Below, one piece after another: positions 1 through 6,073 of a stretch of DNA of 6,073 nt (position 1 is its first letter; every line of letters starts with the position of its first letter). The DNA is taken from assembly GCA_003492055.1 (NCBI GenBank), contig DMZE01000161.1:1-6073 (forward strand), given 5' to 3'. Under the pieces are notes generated by a model. That model ran no database searches and was not told the origin of the DNA. It saw nothing but the letters and a program-made list of their open reading frames with translations. The stretch comes from Cellvibrionales bacterium (GTDB lineage: Bacteria; Pseudomonadota; Gammaproteobacteria; Pseudomonadales; UBA7434). A program made the translations under genes and the position numbers.

Positions 1-778
1 TCCAGTTTTTCATGATGATCAGCACGGCACAGCGATTGTAACGGCGGCAGGCTTAATTAATGCGTTAGAGATTCAAGGTAAAACGCTTGAGCAGGCAAAA
101 ATCGTTTGTTTGGGGGCGGGTTCTGCGGCAATAGCAGGTATGCGATTATTGATTAGTTTAGGCGCTGATCGCAATAACATTACCATGCTCGATCGCCAAG
201 GCGTTATTTATCAAGGCCGAGATAATATCAATGAATACAAGGCAGAGTTTTCAAGAGAAACTGATAGGCGAACATTAGATGATGCCTGTGTGGATGCAGA
301 TGTGTTTATTGGTTTGTCAGGATCAAATTTACTAACAGCAGAATCTTTGTTGAAAATGGCGCCTAAGCCAGTGATATTTGCTTGCTCCAATCCTGATCCT
401 GAAATTGCGCCGGCATTAGCCCATGCAACACGTGATGATATTATTATTGCGACAGGTCGTTCTGATTTACCGAATCAGGTCAATAATGTTTTGGGTTTTC
501 CTTATATTTTTCGGGGTGCACTCGATGTGCGATCAACCGCCATCAATGAGGCGATGAAAGTGGCGGCTGTGCATGCCTTAAAAGATTTGGCTAGAGAGCC
601 TGTGCCTGAAGCGGTTGTTGCTGCGTGTGGTGTTGATGGCTTGGCGTTTGGAAAAGAATACATTATTCCTAAGCCATTAGATCCACGTTTGTTAATGGCG
701 GTATCTTCCGCAGTGGCTAGAGCGGCTGTTGAAACAGGCGTTGCGCAGCGTCCTTATCCTAAAGATTACCCTGCTTAA
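1..778 (+). CDS. maeB: Malic enzyme (oxaloacetate-decarboxylating malate dehydrogenase), short form, 5'-truncated by window
   Basis: Malic enzyme oxidatively decarboxylates malate to pyruvate and CO2 with NAD(P)+ in the cytoplasm. The frame is open from base 2 to the TAA at 776-778, giving about 258 residues; the N-terminal ~160 residues expected for a ~420-residue short malic enzyme lie upstream. Visible, numbering from base 2: the metal/substrate-binding FHDDQHGT (residues 3-10), the Rossmann loop GAGSAAIAG (37-45), an Asp after the second strand (MLDRQG, about 63), ACSNPDPE (126-133) and GRSDLPNQVNN (151-161). It ends soon after the dehydrogenase domain, so it lacks the C-terminal phosphotransacetylase-like domain of E. 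coli MaeB. The symbol therefore denotes the family only, and cofactor preference (NAD or NADP) cannot be read safely. A TTG codon at 110-112 is not the start, because conserved motifs precede it. It converges on ponA with 13 bp between stops. Confidence 0.93.
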   Translation, partial: PVFHDDQHGTAIVTAAGLINALEIQGKTLEQAKIVCLGAGSAAIAGMRLLISLGADRNNITMLDRQGVIYQGRDNINEYKAEFSRETDRRTLDDACVDADVFIGLSGSNLLTAESLLKMAPKPVIFACSNPDPEIAPALAHATRDDIIIATGRSDLPNQVNNVLGFPYIFRGALDVRSTAINEAMKVAAVHALKDLAREPVPEAVVAACGVDGLAFGKEYIIPKPLDPRLLMAVSSAVARAAVETGVAQRPYPKDYPA

Positions 779-783
779 GCAGG
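770..783. terminator. Small palindrome at the convergent malic enzyme/ponA junction, possible weak bidirectional terminator
   Basis: CCTGCTTAAGCAGG is a perfect 14-bp palindrome. As RNA it can form a 5-bp stem, CCTGC with GCAGG, closed by a TTAA loop that contains the malic enzyme stop codon (776-778). Three more pairs are possible beyond a small internal loop (766-768 with 786-788). It lies just outside the ponA stop at 792, so it would be transcribed from both sides. There is no T-run after it on either strand, so a classic intrinsic terminator is not shown. The location is the main reason to list it. Confidence 0.3.
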
Positions 784-791
784 AATAACCG

Positions 792-3446
792 TTAGAATAA
801 TTCCTCATCCAGTATAAGTTGATCAATATTGTTATTTTCGGATGAGCGAGGGTTTTGTTCAGGCACGTATTCCTCAAGAAAAGATTCAAATACATTTTGT
901 GAATCACTCGCCGTAGACGGCAAGCCCGTTAAGCGATTTATTTTTACTGACACCATTCCCGGTGGCTGAGTTCTGGCTGCAGTGGCTACCCCTTTTAAAC
1001 TCTCACGCATAAAATCAATCCAAATAGGCAGCGCGGCTGAGCCGCCATATTCTCGTTGGCCTAGCAATTGGTTATCGTCAAAGCCTAACCAAGTGGTTGC
1101 GACTAATTTCGGATGGTATCCAGAAAACCATGCATCGGTAGGCCCGTTAGTCGTACCTGTTTTGCCGGCCAAATCAGATCGGCCTAACACTTTAGCTCTA
1201 GTCCCTGTGCCTCTGCGAATAACATCCTGTAATATGCTATCAATAATGTAAACGGCACGAGGATCAACTATTTGCTCTGCTGCTGTTTCTATTATGGGTT
1301 GTTGCCCAGCAATGATTGCGTTATTAGCTGCGCTACCATCAGTTAAGTTAATATCTGAATTTTCATTGAGCAATACATCTTTAAGCAAATCATCTAATAA
1401 GTTTTCTTCTTGCTCACGATCAGCGACAGCTTTTACTGTCGGTGGTTTATTAGCGATTTTTTTAGGCGTAGAAAATATTATTTCGCCTTTTCTATTTTCA
1501 ATTACGGTAACTAAATGAGGTGTCACTTGGTAGCCGCCATTGGCTAAAACGGAATAAGCACTTGCAACTTGCAATGGTGTCATGGCATAGCTGCCTAGCG
1601 ATAAAGATAGATCTCTGGGTAGTGGCTTATCACTAAACTCAAATCGATTTAAATAATCAATAGCATTACTAATACCCAGTTCTCGCAGTAACCGTACGGA
1701 GACTAAGTTTCTTGATAGGTACAAAGCGCGTCTTAATGTTGTTGGCCCATAAAATTTACCACCCGAGTTTTCAGGGCGCCAATCACTTTCGAGTTTATTG
1801 TCAGCAAACACAATAGGCGCATCGTTAATGACACTTGCCGGTGTAAAGCCATTTTCTAAGGCAGCTGCATAAATAAAGGGTTTAAAGTTAGAGCCTGTTT
1901 GTCGGTAGGCTTGCGTGACACGATTAAATTTACTGTGTTGAAAATTGTAGCCGCCGACTAAGGCATTAATGGCGCCATCTTTTGGGTCTAAGGCCACTAG
2001 CCCAGCACTAGCCGTAGGGATTTGGCTAATAATGGGGGCGTCATTTTCTTGGTCGATACGAACGCGGATAACATCACCCACGCTAAGTAGCTCGCTAATA
2101 TTTTGAGGGTTTGCTTGGCGCTTATTTTCATTAATATAAAGACGAAGGGGGTTGTTATTACTGTCCCAGATAAACTCGATAGTGTTGCCGTTGGCAAATA
2201 AAATTTCTATACGGTCTTCTTCAGAACGCAATGACTCGGAAACACTTACTTCGACTAGGTCCTTATTGGCATCTGTATTCGTTTCTTCATCCGCTTCGGG
2301 GTCTGTTATAGATAAAGTGTTGTTAGACAAATCGATAGAAGGAAATTCGGTAATAGGTTTGTTAATACCGGTAATAACGACAGGAACCAATTGCTGGATG
2401 GTTCTGATTTTTTTTAGTGAAGATATCCAATTTTCTTTATTGGTTATTTCATTATCGCTGACTGCAAGCTGTTGTTCTGGGCCGCGGTAACCGTGTCGAG
2501 CATCGTAGGTGTTTAAGCCTTTAACGACGGCGCGTTGTGCGCTTCGTTGTTGTTCGGCATTGATTGTTGTTCGGACAATATAGCCATCGGTGTAAGCAGC
2601 TCGACCTAATTTCTCTATTGCAATGGCTCTTGCCATTTCTGCGGCATAGCCTGCATCTAACGCAAGTTGTTGGCTGTGATATTCGGCGGTAACGGGTTGC
2701 TGAGTTGCGTGCAGCCAATCTTGTTGCGTGATATAGCCAAGCTTAAGCATGCGGCCCAATATCCAGTCGCGTCGAATTCTTGCGCGTGTAGGATTATTAA
2801 TAGGGTTGTTAGTGGATGGCCCTTTGGGTAGGCCGGCGATCATGGCGAGTTGAGATAGGTTTAAGGATTCTATGGGCTTGCCATAGTAAACGTTAGCGGC
2901 GGCTTGAATGCCATAAGCTCGTTTACCGAAATACATTTTATTGACATAGAGTTCAAGAATGTCATTTTTACTGAGAGTTCTTTCTATTTGTAGCGCTAGA
3001 AAAATTTCATTGAACTTGCGTAAAAAAGTTTGCTCACTGCTAAGAAAGAAATTACGTGCCACCTGCATGGTCAACGTGCTGCCACCGCTCTGAATTCTGC
3101 CGCTCTGAAACAATTGAGACGTAGCTCTTAATAGGCCGGCAAAGTCAACGCCATGATGTTGTAAGAAACGATCATCTTCTGCTGATAAGAGGGCGTTAAT
3201 AAAATGATCTGGCACGGCTTCCATTTTTATTGGCGTTCTTAGCTTTTCTCCAAATTCACCAATTAATTCACCATTTTGTGAATAGATTCTCAATGGCACT
3301 TGCAGTTTTGCCTCGCGGAGTACATCCACTGCAGGCAACTTTGGGCTAAGGTATAAAAAGGTTGCGCAAATGATGAGCACGGCAGCGAGCCCACCAAGTA
3401 AAAGTAATGTAAAAATTTTGGTAGCTAAAGAATGATGACGATGCAT
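792..3446 (-). CDS. ponA: Penicillin-binding protein 1A, bifunctional peptidoglycan glycosyltransferase/transpeptidase
   Basis: This class A PBP polymerises lipid II into glycan strands and cross-links stem peptides; it is anchored in the inner membrane and acts in the periplasm. The 884-residue protein has a short His-rich cytoplasmic start, a membrane anchor (about 10-34), a GT51 domain (about 55-235), an OB-like domain (about 320-480) and a transpeptidase domain (about 481-815). Glycosyltransferase motifs: EDDRFLQHHG with catalytic E90, GGSTLTMQ (121-128), RKFNE (143-147) and GKRAYGIQAAA (174-184). Transpeptidase motifs: SNFK with nucleophile S519 and K522, SRN (578-580) and KTGT (762-765). 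All catalytic residues are present. It is somewhat longer than the ~820-850 residues usual in Pseudomonas and E. coli, because of acidic stretches near 384-412 and 662-725. The ATG at 3446-3444 is the furthest upstream start possible: an in-frame TGA lies two codons before it (3455-3453). No clear Shine-Dalgarno sequence precedes it, only a run of seven A. It is divergent from pilM. Confidence 0.97.
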   Translation of the reverse strand: MHRHHSLATKIFTLLLLGGLAAVLIICATFLYLSPKLPAVDVLREAKLQVPLRIYSQNGELIGEFGEKLRTPIKMEAVPDHFINALLSAEDDRFLQHHGVDFAGLLRATSQLFQSGRIQSGGSTLTMQVARNFFLSSEQTFLRKFNEIFLALQIERTLSKNDILELYVNKMYFGKRAYGIQAAANVYYGKPIESLNLSQLAMIAGLPKGPSTNNPINNPTRARIRRDWILGRMLKLGYITQQDWLHATQQPVTAEYHSQQLALDAGYAAEMARAIAIEKLGRAAYTDGYIVRTTINAEQQRSAQRAVVKGLNTYDARHGYRGPEQQLAVSDNEITNKENWISSLKKIRTIQQLVPVVITGINKPITEFPSIDLSNNTLSITDPEADEETNTDANKDLVEVSVSESLRSEEDRIEILFANGNTIEFIWDSNNNPLRLYINENKRQANPQNISELLSVGDVIRVRIDQENDAPIISQIPTASAGLVALDPKDGAINALVGGYNFQHSKFNRVTQAYRQTGSNFKPFIYAAALENGFTPASVINDAPIVFADNKLESDWRPENSGGKFYGPTTLRRALYLSRNLVSVRLLRELGISNAIDYLNRFEFSDKPLPRDLSLSLGSYAMTPLQVASAYSVLANGGYQVTPHLVTVIENRKGEIIFSTPKKIANKPPTVKAVADREQEENLLDDLLKDVLLNENSDINLTDGSAANNAIIAGQQPIIETAAEQIVDPRAVYIIDSILQDVIRRGTGTRAKVLGRSDLAGKTGTTNGPTDAWFSGYHPKLVATTWLGFDDNQLLGQREYGGSAALPIWIDFMRESLKGVATAARTQPPGMVSVKINRLTGLPSTASDSQNVFESFLEEYVPEQNPRSSENNNIDQLILDEELF

Positions 3447-3691
3447 TTTTTTTCAGTTTCATGTGAGTATTTGGAATCTACTGCGCAAGCATAGCGAAAA
3501 AGCGCCAATGAAAGGTGGTAATTTTCTAATAAGCACAAAATATAGACTACTCTTTGGCCAATATGGTGTGAGAACGTTTGGGGAAAATTAAGGCGTTTTA
3601 TAGCGGTGTTGAGATTAGATTGAGACATTGTCGAAAAATTGCTGTCTATGTCCCGTTGGGAGTCTTGGACAATCAATACAGAAACGTCATC

Positions 3692-3715
3692 CACGACATT
3701 CAACACGACATTCAA
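3692..3715. repeat. Perfect tandem duplication of a 12-bp unit
   Basis: CACGACATTCAA occurs twice in direct succession (3692-3703 and 3704-3715) without mismatch. Degenerate relatives flank it: ACGTCATC just before (3684-3691) and GCGTCATTTAA just after (3719-3729). It lies about 95-120 bp upstream of the pilM start in the non-coding region. It could be a slippage product or a pair of sites for a regulator; the sequence does not decide. Confidence 0.85.
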
Positions 3716-3742
3716 TAAGCGTCATTTAAGGCGACGTTGAAC

Positions 3743-3781
3743 AATTTAAAGTTAAAGTTGAATTTAAAATTAAAGTTAAAT
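3743..3781. repeat. AT-rich 18-bp tandem repeat built of degenerate TTAAAG hexamers
   Basis: Two adjacent 18-bp copies, 3743-3760 and 3761-3778, match at 16 of 18 positions; each begins AATTTAAA. At a finer scale, 3746-3781 reads as six hexamers: TTAAAG, TTAAAG, TTGAAT, TTAAAA, TTAAAG, TTAAAT. The tract ends 14 bp before the pilM Shine-Dalgarno sequence, so it lies either in the 5' leader of the pil mRNA or over its promoter. Several hexamers resemble a -10 box, which makes a promoter here possible but impossible to place by eye. Confidence 0.8.
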
Positions 3782-3795
3782 AAACAGTGTTAATT

Positions 3796-4870
<1,075 letters not shown>

Positions 4871-4871
<1 letters not shown>

Positions 4872-5443
4872 TGGCCAGAATTAATTTACTGCCATGGCGT
4901 GAGGCTAGAAGAGAGCAGCTCAAACAAGAATTTTTAGGTAACTTGGGTTCTGTTGTTATAGGCGCGGGTTTAATTATTGGTATTGCCTATTTTTTGATGA
5001 GTAACGCAATAGAGAGCCAAAGTGCTCGTAATGCCTACATGCAAAAAAATATCGATTCTTTAAATAAAGAAGTACAAGAAATTGATGCGTTAAAATCAAG
5101 ACGCGAACAGTTGATTGATCGAATGAATATTATTCAAGGCTTGCAAGGTAACCGTCCGGTTATTGTTCGTATTTTTGATCAATTTGTTCGGACGCTGCCT
5201 GATGGTGTTTATTATCAGCGTTTACAGCGAACAGATCAGCGGTTAACGATTGACGGTACTGCAGAGTCAAATAATCGAGTGTCTAATTTGATGCGTCGGC
5301 TTGACGGCTCGGATTGGTTTTCCGATCCTAATCTAACGGCGGTAGTGGCTAATCCTGCGTTCGGCGAACAAGCTAATAGTTTTAGTTTGGCCGTAACGTT
5401 GTCGACAGCAGCTACATCATCCATTGCTGACGCAGAGGAATAG
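4871..5443 (+). CDS. pilN: PilN, inner-membrane type IV pilus alignment protein
   Basis: PilN connects cytoplasmic PilM with periplasmic PilO and PilP in the type IV pilus alignment complex. The 190-residue protein, near the usual family length, begins MARINLLPWR. INLLPWR (4-10) is the conserved cytoplasmic tail that docks in the PilM groove. A single transmembrane helix follows (about 24-44, rich in G, I and L), then a charged coiled-coil stretch (about 45-90), then a ferredoxin-like periplasmic domain (about 95-178) with FVRTLPDGVYYQRLQ (105-119) at its start. The C-terminal ~12 residues are Ala/Ser rich and acidic, probably unstructured. It overlaps pilM by one base and ends 5 bp before pilO. 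Confidence 0.96.
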
Positions 5444-5448
5444 CGGGC

Positions 5449-6073
5449 ATGTCATTAAGAAAAACAGTATCAGAAAAAGTATCCTCATGGCGTGAAGCGG
5501 TTTCTGAGGTTGAGATTGATCAGCTCGATTGGGAGAACCCTGGTTCGTGGCCGAGTGTGGTTAAGGTGTTTATTTTTGTAGCCGTTTTTGCGATTTGTTT
5601 AGTATTGGGATATAGCTTTTTTACTAAGTCACAAGTTGAGCAGCTAAATGTCTCGCAAGCCAGAGAAGAATCTCTCAAAGTAGAGTTTAAGCAAAAGGCT
5701 TTTGAAGCCGCTAATCTCGACGCCTTGCGAAAGCAGATGGAAGAGATGCAGCAAATTTTCGGCGCCTTAGTGAGTCAGCTACCTTCGGATACCGAGGTGC
5801 CTGGATTGTTAGAAGATATTACCGCTACCGGTGTCGATAATGGTTTAGAGTTTCAGAGTATTGAGCTGCAGTCTGAATTGGCGCAAGAGTTTTATATTGA
5901 GCTGCCCATTGATATTGATGTGACAGGTTCGTATCACGACTTAGGTGCGTTTGTGAGTGGTATATCTGGACTGCCTAGAATTGTCACCTTGCATGATTTT
6001 GAAATTTTACCCATAGCAGAGCGGCCTGGTGTGATGGAAATGAAAATTCTCGCAAAGACTTACCGATATAAAG
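5449..6073 (+). CDS. pilO: PilO, inner-membrane type IV pilus alignment protein, 3' end cut by window
   Basis: PilO forms heterodimers with PilN (and homodimers) in the periplasm and, with PilP, ties the inner-membrane pilus platform to the PilQ secretin. The frame is open from the ATG at 5449 to the window end, giving 208 residues; as Pseudomonas PilO is about 207 long, only a few residues are probably missing. Visible parts: a cytoplasmic start with IDQLDWENPGSWP (23-35), one transmembrane helix (about 37-57), a coiled coil (about 60-108) and a ferredoxin-like domain (about 110-205) with LPSDTEVPGLLEDI (111-124), ELPIDIDVTGSYHDLGAF (151-168) and LPRIVTLHDFEI (175-186). A Shine-Dalgarno-like AGAGGAA (5434-5440) ends 8 bases before the start, inside pilN. 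pilP should follow directly. Confidence 0.96.
   Translation, partial: MSLRKTVSEKVSSWREAVSEVEIDQLDWENPGSWPSVVKVFIFVAVFAICLVLGYSFFTKSQVEQLNVSQAREESLKVEFKQKAFEAANLDALRKQMEEMQQIFGALVSQLPSDTEVPGLLEDITATGVDNGLEFQSIELQSELAQEFYIELPIDIDVTGSYHDLGAFVSGISGLPRIVTLHDFEILPIAERPGVMEMKILAKTYRYK

Noticed and set aside
110..112. TTG as the start of the malic enzyme
   Set aside because: The conserved FHDDQHGT motif is encoded in the same frame upstream at about 8-31, so the gene continues past the window start.
982..1251. Rightward open frames inside ponA (also 1294-1518 and 2152-2490)
   Set aside because: They are antisense to a clearly conserved coding sequence, have no recognisable domains and no proper ribosome-binding sites.
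3650..3670. Possible hairpin, TCCC (3651-3654) with GGGA (3658-3661) and GTCC with GGAC around it
   Set aside because: The stems are only four base pairs and mutually exclusive, with no T-run; too weak to call a terminator or riboswitch.
3425..3715. A 96-codon leftward open frame across the intergenic region, ending 22 bases inside ponA
   Set aside because: It starts with TTG without a Shine-Dalgarno sequence, its first codons are just the 12-bp tandem repeat, and it resembles no family I know. I also considered it as a leader peptide coupled to ponA, or joined to it by slippage on the A-run, but nothing beyond its position supports this.

Overview
The window comes from the chromosome of a gammaproteobacterium with type IV pili. 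The order malic enzyme, ponA (opposite strand), pilM-pilN-pilO is, from memory, the arrangement around pilMNOPQ in Pseudomonas and relatives. The proteins resemble that group, but the DNA looks more AT-rich than typical Pseudomonas, which suggests a marine or cellvibrionaceae-like relative. That placement is inference and no search was possible.

Layout. Positions 1-778 (+) hold the C-terminal ~258 residues of a short malic enzyme whose start lies outside the window. A 13-bp gap separates its stop from the stop of the convergent ponA gene (792-3446, -), which encodes an 884-residue class A penicillin-binding protein (PBP1A). A small perfect palindrome sits at this junction. Positions 3447-3809 are a non-coding divergent region between ponA and the pil operon. 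It carries two sets of short tandem repeats in the last ~120 bp before pilM. From 3810 (+) the tightly packed operon pilM (3810-4871), pilN (4871-5443) and pilO (5449 to the window end) begins. pilP and pilQ are expected just downstream.

How the genes work together. PilM (cytoplasmic, actin-like) binds the N-terminal tail of PilN. PilN and PilO are single-pass inner-membrane proteins with coiled-coil and ferredoxin-like periplasmic parts. Together they form the alignment subcomplex linking the pilus motor to the PilP/PilQ outer-membrane secretin. PBP1A builds peptidoglycan in the same periplasmic space, and the malic enzyme is central carbon metabolism with no evident functional tie.

Nothing here looks like a new system: all five genes belong to known families in a known order. 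The features most worth a second look are the tandem-repeat tract before pilM, the Shine-Dalgarno-poor start of ponA and the acidic insertions in PBP1A.
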